A DNA stretch of 64,000 nucleotides from Mesorhizobium hawassense (GTDB lineage: Bacteria; Pseudomonadota; Alphaproteobacteria; Rhizobiales; Rhizobiaceae): positions 62,001-126,000 of the forward strand of contig NZ_QMBP01000014.1 of assembly GCF_003289945.1 (NCBI RefSeq), read 5' to 3'. Below are positions 15,966 to 24,579 of this stretch, one piece after another. Each line of letters begins with the position of its first letter. The first letter of the stretch is position 1. Both the position numbers and the translations under genes were made by a program. The notes beneath the pieces were generated by a model. That model worked only from the letters and a program-made list of their open reading frames with translations, was not told the origin of the DNA and ran no database searches.

Positions 15966-17156
15966 TTATCTCGCCGCCTTCAGCGCCTGCTCGATGTCTT
16001 CCAGCAGATCGTCGGTGTCCTCCAGGCCGACGGAGAGCCGGAGGGTGCCCGGCCCGATGCCGAGTTCGGCGCGCGCTTCGTCGCTCAGGTTCTTGTGCGT
16101 CGTCGTCGCCGGATGGGTGATCAGGCTCTTGGCGTCGCCGAGATTGTTGGAGATCAGCACGATGTCGAGCGCGTTCTGCAAGGCGAAGGCCGCCTGCTTG
16201 CCGCCCTTGACGTCGAGGCAGATCAGCGTCGAGCCGCCCGACATCTGCTTCTTGACGACATCGGCCTGCGGATGGTCGGCGCGGCCCGGATAGATGACGC
16301 GCGCGATCTCCGGCCGTCCGGCCAGGAAGTCCGCGATCTTGCCGGCGCTCTCGGTCTGCTGGCGCACGCGTAGCGGCAGCGTCTCCAGGCCTTTCAGCAG
16401 CGTCCAGGCGTTGAAGGGCGACAGGCTCGGGCCGGTGTGACGGAAATAATCGTGCAGGTTCTCGTCGATCCACTTCTTGTCGGACAGGATGACGCCGCCG
16501 AGGCAGCGGCCCTGGCCGTCGATATGCTTGGTAGCCGAATAGACCACGATATGCGCGCCGAGCTGCAGCGGCTTCTGCTGCAACGGCGTGGCGAAGACAT
16601 TGTCGACGATCAGCCTGGCGCCGATGGAATTGGCCAAAGCGGCAACCGCGGCGATGTCGACCACCTCCAGCGTCGGGTTGGTCGGGCTCTCCAGGAAGAA
16701 CAGCTTGGTGTTCGGCCTGACCGCCTTCTCCCAATTGCCGATGTCGGTGCCGTCGACCAACGTCGCCTCGATGCCGTAGCGCGGCGCCAGCGTCTCGACC
16801 ACCCAGCGGCAGGAGCCGAACAGCGCACGCGCCGCGACGATATGGTCGCCCGCCTTGACGCTGCAGAGCAATGCTGCGGAGACGGCCGCCATGCCGGAGG
16901 CCGTGGCGCGGGCATCCTCGGCGCCTTCCAGCGCGCACATGCGCTTTTCGAACATGTCGACGGTCGGATTGGCGTAGCGCGAATAGATGAAGCCCGGCTC
17001 CTCGCCCTTGAAGCGGGCCTCGGCGGCCTGCGCCGTCTCATAGACATAGCCCTGGGTGAGATACATCGCCTCGGCGGTCTCGCCGAAGCCGGAACGCAGC
17101 GTTCCGCCATGCACGAGTGCCGTCTGAGGTTTCCAGTTACGCTTCTTGGTGTTCAT
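15966..17156 (-). CDS. metZ: O-succinylhomoserine sulfhydrylase
   Basis: PLP enzyme of the Cys/Met-metabolism family that forms homocysteine directly from O-succinylhomoserine and sulfide. 396 residues from the ATG at 17156 (MNTKKRNWKPQT). Visible blocks: YSRYANPTVDMFEKRM, ASGMAAVSAALL, LFFLESPTNPTLEVVDI, the PLP-lysine motif VVYSATKHIDGQGR and HPATTTHKNLS near the C-terminus. A GTG at 17174 lies in the U-run of the upstream terminator, so the internal ATG is chosen. A SAM-II riboswitch and terminator lie in its leader, so expression should fall when S-adenosylmethionine is high. Confidence 0.94.
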   Translation of the reverse strand: MNTKKRNWKPQTALVHGGTLRSGFGETAEAMYLTQGYVYETAQAAEARFKGEEPGFIYSRYANPTVDMFEKRMCALEGAEDARATASGMAAVSAALLCSVKAGDHIVAARALFGSCRWVVETLAPRYGIEATLVDGTDIGNWEKAVRPNTKLFFLESPTNPTLEVVDIAAVAALANSIGARLIVDNVFATPLQQKPLQLGAHIVVYSATKHIDGQGRCLGGVILSDKKWIDENLHDYFRHTGPSLSPFNAWTLLKGLETLPLRVRQQTESAGKIADFLAGRPEIARVIYPGRADHPQADVVKKQMSGGSTLICLDVKGGKQAAFALQNALDIVLISNNLGDAKSLITHPATTTHKNLSDEARAELGIGPGTLRLSVGLEDTDDLLEDIEQALKAAR

Positions 17157-17174
17157 AGCCCTGCTTCCAGACAC

Positions 17175-17204
17175 AAAAAAACCGGCCGCGAAGTCGCAAC
17201 CGGT
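17175..17204 (-). terminator. Intrinsic terminator of the SAM-II attenuator
   Basis: On the minus strand a 10-bp stem (ACCGGTTGCG / CGCGGCCGGT, two G-U pairs) with an ACTT loop at 17181-17204 is followed by seven Ts, just upstream of the metZ start. It is positioned as the expression platform for the riboswitch. Confidence 0.85.
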
Positions 17205-17230
17205 CCATATAGCCTTGCGGCTCGACGGTC

Positions 17231-17281
17231 CTTTAGCGACTTGTTTAACGTGGCTGCAAGCCGACCGGCCAAATCACCACG
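17231..17281 (-). promoter_or_regulatory. SAM-II riboswitch aptamer ahead of metZ
   Basis: The minus strand reads CGTGGTGATTTGG, then a GC-rich insert, then TTGCAGCCACGTTAAAC, then AAGTCGCTAAAG. These match the conserved SAM-II (metA motif) blocks: P1 arms CGTGG/CCACG, GATTT, TTGCA, TTAAA and the GCTAAA pseudoknot strand. Together with metZ downstream and a terminator in between, the assignment is strong. It binds S-adenosylmethionine and lowers metZ expression. Confidence 0.9.
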
Positions 17282-17407
17282 GGATAACGACCCTTTAAAT
17301 GAGCGCCGCGCTTGCGTCAATTGCCGGCTTCATTAAGAGGTTTGTACCAGCCGGGTGGCAAGAGGCTTGCTTAGGTCCTCGCCCGGCCTTGCGAACGGAG
17401 CCCGCCT

Positions 17408-18502
17408 TTGCGGCAGACAGGCATTCTCCCCGACCAGGATATTTCCGCGCTGTTCCAGTCCGGTGCGCTGAAGTCGCCGCGCGCGCTCGACGCCGACCAG
17501 GTCCAGCCGGCCAGCCTTGACCTGCGGCTCGGCGACAAAGCCTTCCGGGTGCGCGCCTCCTTCCTGCCCGGACCCGATCATCTGGTCGCCGACAAGCTCG
17601 AGCGGCTGAAGCTGCACGAGATCGACCTGGCCGGGGGCGCGGTGTTGGAAACCGGCTGCGTCTACATCGTGCCGTTGCTCGAAAGTCTGGCGCTGCCCTC
17701 AAACGTGTCCGCTTCGGCCAATCCGAAGAGCTCGACCGGCCGGCTGGACATTTTCACACGCGTCATGACCGACCGCGGCCACGAGTTCGACAAGATCGCC
17801 GCCGGCTATCATGGGCCGCTTTATCTCGAAGTCAGCCCGCGCACCTTCCCGATCGTCGTGCGCGCCGGCTCGCGGCTGTCGCAGATCCGTTTCCGCACCG
17901 GCAATGCGGTGCTGTCTGAGAGCGAACTGCGCGACCTTCACCGCGCCGAGATGCTGGTCGCCACCGAGCCGCCCAACATTTCCGGCGGCGGCATCGCCCT
18001 CTCCATCGATCTCGATGGCGACAAGGACGGCCTCGTCGGTTATCGCGGCAAGCACCACACCGGTCTTGTCGACGTCGACAAGCGCGCCGCGCAGGATGTC
18101 GTCGATTTCTGGGAGCCGATCTACAAGAGCGGCGCCGGCGAGCTGGTGCTCGATCCCGATGAATTCTACATCCTGGTCAGCCGGGAGGCGGTGCACGTGC
18201 CGCCGCTCTACGCCGCCGAGATGACGCCCTTCGATCCGCTGGTCGGCGAATTCCGCGTCCACTATGCCGGCTTCTTCGATCCGGGTTTCGGTCACTCCGC
18301 CGCCGGCGGCACCGGCAGCCGCGCGGTGCTCGAAGTGCGCAGCCACGAGGTGCCGTTCATCCTCGACCACGGCCAGATCGTCGGCCGCCTCGTCTACGAG
18401 CACATGCTGAAGCGCCCCCAGGCGCTGTACGGCACCGATCTCGGCTCGAACTACCAGGCGCAGGGTCTGAAGCTCTCAAAGCATTTTCGCGCCGCGCGTT
18501 GA
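17408..18502 (+). CDS. dcd: 2'-deoxycytidine 5'-triphosphate deaminase, double-domain form
   Basis: Converts dCTP to dUTP for thymidylate synthesis. At 364 residues it is about twice the usual Dcd length. It is composed of two dUTPase-fold halves: the first has QPASLDLRLGDKAFRV and SSTGRLDIFTRVMTDRG, the second VHYAGFFDPGFGH and the SHEVPFILDHGQIVGRLVYE segment. This duplicated architecture is common in rhizobia. The first start in frame is TTG at 17408 (read as Met), which gives a sensible N-terminus (MRQTGILPDQDI). Divergent from metZ. Confidence 0.88.
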   Translation: MRQTGILPDQDISALFQSGALKSPRALDADQVQPASLDLRLGDKAFRVRASFLPGPDHLVADKLERLKLHEIDLAGGAVLETGCVYIVPLLESLALPSNVSASANPKSSTGRLDIFTRVMTDRGHEFDKIAAGYHGPLYLEVSPRTFPIVVRAGSRLSQIRFRTGNAVLSESELRDLHRAEMLVATEPPNISGGGIALSIDLDGDKDGLVGYRGKHHTGLVDVDKRAAQDVVDFWEPIYKSGAGELVLDPDEFYILVSREAVHVPPLYAAEMTPFDPLVGEFRVHYAGFFDPGFGHSAAGGTGSRAVLEVRSHEVPFILDHGQIVGRLVYEHMLKRPQALYGTDLGSNYQAQGLKLSKHFRAAR

Positions 18503-18528
18503 CCGCGACTGCTCAGCTCGCTGGCACC

Positions 18529-18630
18529 AGAGCAATTCCAGGAAAAGTGTGAGCGGTTTTCCGTCCGGAATTGCGTCAAAACAAAGAGATAGAGCGGTTA
18601 GCCGTTCCCGTGAAACGATGAAACGCTCTA
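18529..18630 (+). repeat. Intergenic repeat, family A, copy 1
   Basis: Starts AGAGCAATTCCAGG, includes AAAAGTGTGAGCGG...CCGGAATTGCGTCA (hairpin arms) and CAAAGAGATAGAGCGG, and ends GTGAAACGATGAAACGCTCT. The element reads through to the stop of the next gene. Related copies are at 26251-26313, 31439-31489 and 54486-54610. Confidence 0.85.
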
Positions 18631-19080
18631 CCTGCGAAACAGATATTCCTTCGCAGCGCCAAGGCAGCCGTGGAACTCACTGATGAACAACAGCTCGCGC
18701 ACGGTCAGGCGCTTTCTGCCCCAAAATCCTTTGGTTTGTTTCGTCTCATCAAGCGGGGAGCTTGAACCCGCGCCCAACGGAAACAACTGTTTGTCGAGGC
18801 ATCCGAGGACATAGGCTCGCGCGGAGTCGATGCCGCAGGCCTTGGCCTTGTCGTTCAACTTGTCGGCGCGCAGCGCGGACGTCATGCGATCCGTGTTGCG
18901 CATCAGGAAGCCCACTTGCGGTTTCGAGTAACCGGCGGCGAGAAGCCGGTTCGTCATCGCCGATCGGGCTTGACGGTAGGAGACCGGGCTGCATTTGGCG
19001 GCGCTGTAAGCCGTGGAGGACATGCAGGCGACGGCAAGCGCCAAGCCCATCAACAAAGTGCCGATCCGCTTCCGGTCCAT
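18628..19080 (-). CDS. Secreted protein of unknown function
   Basis: 150 residues. A clear Sec signal peptide (RIGTLLMGLALAVACMSSTAYSAA) precedes a mature part with four cysteines (KCSP, ACGID, LGCLD, HGCLG), suggesting two disulfides in the periplasm or medium. No catalytic motif or named domain was recognised. The ATG at 19080 follows the purine-rich GGGAGAC. The stop overlaps the family A repeat. It lies just downstream of gguC in the same direction (24-bp gap), so it may be the last gene of that transcript. Confidence 0.7.
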   Translation of the reverse strand: MDRKRIGTLLMGLALAVACMSSTAYSAAKCSPVSYRQARSAMTNRLLAAGYSKPQVGFLMRNTDRMTSALRADKLNDKAKACGIDSARAYVLGCLDKQLFPLGAGSSSPLDETKQTKGFWGRKRLTVRELLFISEFHGCLGAAKEYLFRR

Positions 19081-19104
19081 GTCGTCTCCCGGTCCTTGAC
19101 GCTA

Positions 19105-20097
19105 CTACAGCGCCTTCACCGCCACCTTCACCGGCTTTTCGATCTCCAGCGGATTGCGCAGCGGCAGGCCGAAATCCTGCGCCTCGATCTCGAAAGTATC
19201 GCCTTCCTCGGTCCTGATGCCGTCGGCGAAGGACAAGGTCGCGGTGCCGAACATATGCACATGCACGTCGCCTGGCTGGCGGAAGGCCGAATACTTGAAA
19301 TGGTGGTGTTCGAGATTGGCGATGGTGTGCGACATGTTCGCTTCGCCCGAGAGAAACGGCTTCTCCCACAAAAGCTTGCCGTCGCGCCAGATGCGCGATG
19401 CGCCGCGGATATCGGCCGGCAGGTGGCCGATCAGGATTTCGGGACCGAAGGAGGCATTGCGCAGCTTGGAATGAGCGAGGAACAGATAGTTCACCCGCTC
19501 GGTGACGTGATCGGAAAACTCGTTCGACAGTGTGAAGCCGACGCGGAACGGCGCGCCGTCATCACCGATGACATAGATGCCGGCGATCTCCGGCTCCTCG
19601 CCGCCGTCCTGCGCGAAGGCGGGCGACATCAAAGGCGCGCCCGGCGCAACCGCCATCGTGCCGTTGCCTTTGTAGAACCATTCCGGCTGCACCCCGACCT
19701 GGCCCTTGGCGGGCTTGCCGCCTTCGAGCCCCATGCGGAACATCTTCATGGAATCGGTGAGCTGCTCCTCGCCATCGTTGAGCTTCTTGTGCATGGAATC
19801 GCGCGTCGCCGCGGAGCCTAGATGCGTGAGGCCGGTGCCGGTGAGATGCAGATGCGCGGGATCGGGATGGTTGATCGGCGATACCAGCCTGCCCCTCTTG
19901 TAGGCGGCATCGAGATCGACCGCCTCGCCATAGCCCTTGCGCTCGATCAATGCCTCGAGGCCTGTGCCTGTCCGCGCGGCCTCCATCGCCAGGGAATAGA
20001 CACTGCGCGCGCCGTTGATGACCCTGGTCTTGCCGCCGCCATTGCGAGCGACGACGCGGATCGTCTCGGCGTCGTCGAGGATCTGGGAGATCAGCAT
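19105..20097 (-). CDS. gguC: GguC-type protein, fumarylacetoacetase-fold (AraD1 family)
   Basis: 330 residues from the ATG at 20097 (MLISQILDDAETIR). It has the fumarylacetoacetate hydrolase C-terminal fold, and the AraD1/GguC family is linked to sugar-acid dehydratase or hydrolase activity. Conserved blocks: SPINHPDPAHLHLTGTGLTH, EWFYKGNGTMAVAPG, and a metal-site stretch EEPEIAGIYVIGDDG. In Agrobacterium, gguC follows gguA and gguB downstream of chvE, as here, supporting a role in metabolism of the imported sugars. A 206-bp gap separates it from gguB. The upstream ATG at 20115 would add six residues. Confidence 0.85.
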   Translation of the reverse strand: MLISQILDDAETIRVVARNGGGKTRVINGARSVYSLAMEAARTGTGLEALIERKGYGEAVDLDAAYKRGRLVSPINHPDPAHLHLTGTGLTHLGSAATRDSMHKKLNDGEEQLTDSMKMFRMGLEGGKPAKGQVGVQPEWFYKGNGTMAVAPGAPLMSPAFAQDGGEEPEIAGIYVIGDDGAPFRVGFTLSNEFSDHVTERVNYLFLAHSKLRNASFGPEILIGHLPADIRGASRIWRDGKLLWEKPFLSGEANMSHTIANLEHHHFKYSAFRQPGDVHVHMFGTATLSFADGIRTEEGDTFEIEAQDFGLPLRNPLEIEKPVKVAVKAL

Positions 20098-20154
20098 GTT
20101 TGAATCCTCTCTCATCTTGCCTGGCTGCCCGCGGGCAAGCCCTTACCGGCGCGG

Positions 20155-20206
20155 CGCGAAGCAATCCGCGCCACGGTTGAAACGCTTCGTCCGGATTGCG
20201 CTCGCG
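20155..20206 (-). repeat. Imperfect inverted repeat in the gguB-gguC gap
   Basis: CGCGAAGCAATCCG (20155-20168) mirrors CGGATTGCGCTCGCG (20192-20206) around a 23-base loop. It lies in the 206-bp space between gguB and gguC and could be an mRNA-stability or partial termination element. Nothing else was recognised in that space. Confidence 0.5.
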
Positions 20207-20303
20207 AGCTTGGTCCCTGCCTGGGACTTCTTGGCGCCGACGGGTTGCCGGCAGCGTCGCGATCTAGAACCCGTATGCCTCCTGAAATGCTCGCTTGCGG
20301 CTT

Positions 20304-21596
20304 TCAGGCCTTGTTCTTGTTGTAGACGTCGAAGATGACGGCGCCGAGCAGCACCAGGCCCTTGACCACCTGCTGCCAGTCGACATTGACGCCCATGATC
20401 GACATGCCGTTGTTCATCACGCCCATGATGAAGCCGCCGACCACGGCGCCGATCACCTGTCCGACGCCGCCCATTGCCGAGGCGCCGCCGATGAAGACGG
20501 CCGCGATGACGTCGAGCTCGCTGCCGAGGCCTGCAGCCGGCACGGCCTGCCCGAGGCGCGCCGCGATGATCAGGCCGCCGAGTGCCGAAAGCACGCCCAT
20601 GTTGATGAAGACGAGCAGCGTCAGCCTTTCGGTGTTGATGCCCGAAAGCTGCGCGGCCTTGGCGTTGCCGCCCATCGCATAGATGCGCCGGCCGATGGTC
20701 ATGCGCTTGGTGACGAAGACGAACAGCGAGATCAGCACGCCCATCACCAGAAGCACCACCGGCAGGCCCCTGTAGCTCGCGAACTGGAAGACCAGGAACA
20801 GCGCCAGCGCGCTGCCCACCAGCGTCTTGACGACGAACATCGGGAAGGGCTCGGCCTCATAGCCATGCTGCTCGCGCTTGCGCCGTGTCCTGAAGCCGAA
20901 ATATGCATAGGCGAGCACCGCGATCAGGCCGAGCACGATCGTCGTCATGTGCAGCGTCAGTCCGCTGCCGACGATGGTCTTACCGGCGGCATTCACCGTC
21001 GGCGGGATCAGCGTCAGCGGCCCGATGACGTCCGGGATGAAGCCGGAGCTCAGCGCCTTGAAGCTGTCCGGCAGCGGGCCGACCGAGGAACCACCGCCAA
21101 GCAGCGCCTGGCAGATGCCGCGGAAGATCAGCATGCCCGCCAGCGTCACGATGAAGCTCGGTATCCGGTGATAGGCGATCCAGTAGCCTTGCGCCGCGCC
21201 GATCAGCGCGCCGACGATGAGGCAGACGATCGAGACGACCAGCGGATTCGAGAATATCCCGAGCGGCCAGATCACCATCATCATCGCCGCCAACGCGCCG
21301 ATGAAGCCCGCGACCGATCCCACGCTGAGGTCGATATAGCCGGCGACGATCACCAGCAGCATGCCGAGCGCCATCACGATGATGAACGAGTTCTGCTGCA
21401 CCAGGTTCGAGAGGTTCACCGGTTTGAACAGCGTTCCCGACGTCGTGTACTGGAAGAACAGCATGATGACGATCAGCGCGATGATCAGGCCGTATTCGCG
21501 CAGGTTCGTCGTCAGCGCCGAGACGGCGATGCGCGGACCTTGCTTCACGTCTTCGGCTGTGCCGCTCTGCGGCGCGGGAGCGCTTTCTGTGCTCAT
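20304..21596 (-). CDS. gguB: Sugar ABC transporter permease GguB
   Basis: Inner-membrane permease of the multiple-monosaccharide importer working with ChvE and GguA. 430 residues with about ten hydrophobic segments (for example YGLIIALIVIMLFFQY, SVAGFIGALAAMMMVIW, VLLVMGVLISLFVFV). It has the branched-chain/sugar permease (BPD_transp_2) signature around GYIDLSVGSVAGF and the loop MTIGRRIYAMGGNAKAAQLS, with the conserved C-terminal GGASAMGGVGQVIGAVVGG. Its start overlaps the end of gguA by 4 bp (21593-21596), indicating translational coupling. Confidence 0.93.
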   Translation of the reverse strand: MSTESAPAPQSGTAEDVKQGPRIAVSALTTNLREYGLIIALIVIMLFFQYTTSGTLFKPVNLSNLVQQNSFIIVMALGMLLVIVAGYIDLSVGSVAGFIGALAAMMMVIWPLGIFSNPLVVSIVCLIVGALIGAAQGYWIAYHRIPSFIVTLAGMLIFRGICQALLGGGSSVGPLPDSFKALSSGFIPDVIGPLTLIPPTVNAAGKTIVGSGLTLHMTTIVLGLIAVLAYAYFGFRTRRKREQHGYEAEPFPMFVVKTLVGSALALFLVFQFASYRGLPVVLLVMGVLISLFVFVTKRMTIGRRIYAMGGNAKAAQLSGINTERLTLLVFINMGVLSALGGLIIAARLGQAVPAAGLGSELDVIAAVFIGGASAMGGVGQVIGAVVGGFIMGVMNNGMSIMGVNVDWQQVVKGLVLLGAVIFDVYNKNKA

Positions 21597-23128
21597 GATG
21601 CTTTTTTTCCTTCTCCGCGAACGATGGCGCGCATGATTTTCTCCTGGCTGGCGTCGCTTGCCGCCATTTCGCCGACGATACGCCCTTCGTTCATGACATA
21701 GATGCGGTCGGTGATGCCGAGCAGTTCAGGCATTTCCGACGAGATGACGATGATCGCTTTGCCCTCGGCGGCGAGGCGGGCGATGATCGTGTAGATTTCG
21801 TATTTGGCGCCGACGTCGATGCCGCGCGTCGGCTCGTCGAGGATCAGCAGCTCCGGGTCGGCGAACAGCCATTTCGACAACACCACCTTCTGCTGGTTGC
21901 CGCCCGAGAGATTGCCGGTCAGCTGATAGACGCTGGAGGCGCGGATGTTGGTCTTCTTGCGGTAGTCGTTCGCCACGCTCATTTCGCGCATGTCGTCGAT
22001 GACGCCGCGGCTCGAAACGCCGCCCAGGTTGGCAAGTGTCACATTGTGCTTGATATGGTCGATGAGGTTGAGGCCGTAGGTCTTGCGGTCCTCGGTGACG
22101 TAGGCGACGCCATTTTCCACCGCCTTGCTCACCGTCGAAAGATCGACGGGCTTGCCACGGTGCAGAACCTCGCCGGTGATGTGCCGGCCGTAGGTGCGGC
22201 CGAACAGGCTCATCGCGAATTCGGTGCGGCCGGCGCCCATCAGCCCGGCGATGCCGACCACCTCGCCCTTGCGCACATTGAGGTTCACGTTCTTGATCAC
22301 CTGCCGCTCGGCGTGGATCGGGTGGTAGACCGACCAGTCCTTGACCTCGAAGACCACGTCACCGATCTTCGGCTCGCGCGGCGGATAGCGGTCGTCGAGC
22401 GAGCGGCCGACCATCGAGGTGATGATGCGGTCTTCGCTAATGTCTTTCCGCGGCAAGGTCTCGATGGTGCGCCCGTCGCGGATCACCGTCACCTTGTCGG
22501 CGACCCGGTTCACCTCGTTGAGCTTGTGCGAGATCAGGATCGAGGTCATGCCCTGGCGCTTGAACTCGAGCAGGAGGTCGAGCAGCGCCTGGCTGTCCTT
22601 TTCGCTGAGCGAAGCGGTCGGCTCGTCGAGGATCAGCAGCTTCACTTCCTTGCTGAGCGCCTTGGCGATCTCGACCAGCTGCTGCTTGCCGACGCCGATA
22701 TTGGTGATCAGCGTCTTGGGATCTTCCTTCAGGCCGACCTTGTCGAGCAGCCCCTTGGTGCGCTTCTCGTTGGCGTTCCAGTCGATGACGCCATAGGTGG
22801 CGTGCTCGTTGCCGAGGAAGATGTTTTCCGCGATCGACAGCATCGGCACCAAGGCAAGCTCCTGGTGGATGATGACGATGCCGATATGCTCGCTGTCGTG
22901 GATGCCCTTGAAATGGCATTCCTGGCCGCGAAAAACGATCTGGCCTTCATAGGTGCCGGACGGGTAGACGCCCGACAGCACCTTCATCAGCGTCGACTTG
23001 CCGGCGCCGTTCTCGCCAACGATGGCGTGGATCTCACCTTCCTCGACGCTGAGGTTGACGTTCGACAGCGCCTTCACGCCGGGGAACGTCTTGGTGATGT
23101 CGCGCATCTCCAAAATCGTCGAGGTCAT
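21593..23128 (-). CDS. gguA: Sugar ABC transporter ATP-binding protein GguA (two ATPase domains)
   Basis: Energises sugar uptake through GguB. 511 residues with two ABC ATPase domains. The first has Walker A GENGAGKST near 39-47 and the LLILDEPTAS Walker B. The second has a degenerate Walker A (GLMGAGRTE), signature LSGGNQQKVVLSKWL and LLILDEPTRG. The asymmetric second Walker A is normal for this monosaccharide family. The start at 23128 gives MTSTILEMRDITKTFPGV. It is preceded by chvE across a 185-bp spacer that holds a strong hairpin. Confidence 0.94.
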   Translation of the reverse strand: MTSTILEMRDITKTFPGVKALSNVNLSVEEGEIHAIVGENGAGKSTLMKVLSGVYPSGTYEGQIVFRGQECHFKGIHDSEHIGIVIIHQELALVPMLSIAENIFLGNEHATYGVIDWNANEKRTKGLLDKVGLKEDPKTLITNIGVGKQQLVEIAKALSKEVKLLILDEPTASLSEKDSQALLDLLLEFKRQGMTSILISHKLNEVNRVADKVTVIRDGRTIETLPRKDISEDRIITSMVGRSLDDRYPPREPKIGDVVFEVKDWSVYHPIHAERQVIKNVNLNVRKGEVVGIAGLMGAGRTEFAMSLFGRTYGRHITGEVLHRGKPVDLSTVSKAVENGVAYVTEDRKTYGLNLIDHIKHNVTLANLGGVSSRGVIDDMREMSVANDYRKKTNIRASSVYQLTGNLSGGNQQKVVLSKWLFADPELLILDEPTRGIDVGAKYEIYTIIARLAAEGKAIIVISSEMPELLGITDRIYVMNEGRIVGEMAASDASQEKIMRAIVRGEGKKAS

Positions 23129-23266
23129 CAGGAATTCCGCTCCCTGGCGCAGGCCTTCCGGTTCCCGGAAGCGTCATGCGCGAAATCAACATACTGCAGT
23201 CTGGTTCGCGCCGCGACGGCGCATCGCTGCAGAAGCCGGCAAAAACAATACCGGGGTCGCTTGTGA

Positions 23267-23299
23267 ACGAAAAGGGGCCCTGCGTCGCGCAGGACCCCT
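23267..23299 (-). terminator. Intercistronic stem-loop after chvE
   Basis: On the minus strand AGGGGTCCTGCG pairs with CGCAGGGCCCCT (12 bp, one G-U, CGA loop, 23273-23299) and is followed by TTTTCG. It starts about 14 bases after the chvE stop. It likely stops part of the transcription or protects the chvE mRNA, leaving more binding protein than membrane components. Confidence 0.75.
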
Positions 23300-23313
23300 C
23301 CTTTGAGGCTGGA

Positions 23314-24384
23314 TTACTTCAGCTCGTCGGCCTTGATGTAGCCGGAATCGACCACCTGCGCCTGGTAGTTCGACTTGTCGACCTCATGCGGCGTCAGCAG
23401 GATCGAGGGAACGACCTTGACGTCGTTGTTGTAGGTCTTTTCGTCGAGGCCGTCCGGCTTGCCGCCGGAGAGCACCTTGTCGACCAGCTGCACGGTGGCC
23501 TTGGCCAGTTCGCGGGTATCCTTGAACACCGTCGAATACTGCTCGCCCGAGATGATCAGCTTGACCGAGGCGGTCTCGGCGTCCTGGCCGGTCACGATCG
23601 GCCAGGGCTGAGCGTCGGTGCCGTAGCCGACGGCGCGCAGCGAGGCGGTGATGCCGCGCGACAGGCCGTCATAGGGCGACAGGACGCCATCGACGCGGCT
23701 GCCGTCCGAGTAGTTGGCGGAGAGCAGGTTGTCCATGCGCGCCTGGGCGGTGGCGGCGAGCCAGCGCAGCGTGCCGACCTTGTCCATGCCGGTCTGGCCG
23801 GACTTGATCTTGATCGAGCCGTCGTCGATCAGCGGCTGCAGGACGGAAATCGCGCCGTTGTAGAAGAAGAAGGCGTTGTTGTCGTCCGGCGAGCCGCCGA
23901 ACAGCTCGACGTTCCACGGTTTGGTGTTCGGGAAGCGCTCCTTGAGGCCCTTGACCAGGGAATTCGCCTGGATCACGCCGACGCCGAAATTGTCGAAGGT
24001 GGTGTAGTAGTCGACATTCTTGGTCTTCTTGATCAGGCGGTCATAGGCGACGACGACGACGCCGGCGTCATTGGCCTTCTGCAGCGCGTCGGCCATGGTG
24101 GTGCCGTCGATCGAAGCGATGATCAGCGCCTTCGGGCCCTTGGTGATTTCGTTTTCCAGCTGGCTGAGCTGGTTCGGGATGTCGTCCTGCGCGTATTGCA
24201 GGTCGACGGTGTAGCCGAGGGCCTCGAGCTGGGACTTGACGGCATCGCCGTCGTTGATCCAGCGCTGCGAGGTCTTGGTCGGCATCAGCACGCCGACCAG
24301 GCCCTTGTCGGCGGCGTGCGCCGAATAGCTGATGGCAGCGATGCCAAGGGCCGCGACGGCGGCCAGTGTCTTGATGATCTTCAC
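23314..24384 (-). CDS. chvE: Periplasmic multiple-sugar-binding protein ChvE
   Basis: Binds aldoses (galactose, glucose, xylose, arabinose in relatives) in the periplasm for GguAB uptake; in Agrobacterium it also feeds sugar sensing to VirA. 356 residues starting at the GTG at 24384, which follows AGGGAGAG. The signal peptide is IIKTLAAVAALGIAAISYSAHA, then ADKGLVGVLMPTKTSQRWIN. The periplasmic-binding-protein type 1 fold is clear (ALIIASIDGTTMADALQKAN, VVAYDRLIKKTKNVDYYTTF, DGVLSPYDGLSRGI). The longer frame from 24414 adds ten residues before the signal and is rejected. Divergent from gbpR. Confidence 0.92.
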   Translation of the reverse strand: MKIIKTLAAVAALGIAAISYSAHAADKGLVGVLMPTKTSQRWINDGDAVKSQLEALGYTVDLQYAQDDIPNQLSQLENEITKGPKALIIASIDGTTMADALQKANDAGVVVVAYDRLIKKTKNVDYYTTFDNFGVGVIQANSLVKGLKERFPNTKPWNVELFGGSPDDNNAFFFYNGAISVLQPLIDDGSIKIKSGQTGMDKVGTLRWLAATAQARMDNLLSANYSDGSRVDGVLSPYDGLSRGITASLRAVGYGTDAQPWPIVTGQDAETASVKLIISGEQYSTVFKDTRELAKATVQLVDKVLSGGKPDGLDEKTYNNDVKVVPSILLTPHEVDKSNYQAQVVDSGYIKADELK

Positions 24385-24579
24385 ATTACTCTCCCTGGTT
24401 GATGGACGCGACACCTCGGGGCTTCGCGGGCCGCGCAGTCGAGCAGGTGCGCTGGCGCGCTCCTGTCGGCTTTATCGATCTCCGGTATCCTCCCAATCGG
24501 TCCCGCGACGCAGTTTCAATCGATACGAATTCGCTCGTTGCCGACCGTTGCGCCCCGGAACGTGCGAAGGGTGGGTCCC

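Noticed and set aside
14611..16938. 775-codon minus-strand frame
   Set aside because: Runs through metZ in the wrong frame and antisense to the glycosyltransferase; Arg/Gly/Ala-rich noise typical of GC-rich DNA.
20295..21701. 468-codon plus-strand frame rich in His, Asp, Arg
   Set aside because: Antisense shadow of gguB/gguA; the minus strand encodes clear membrane and ABC motifs, and the plus frame has no natural composition.
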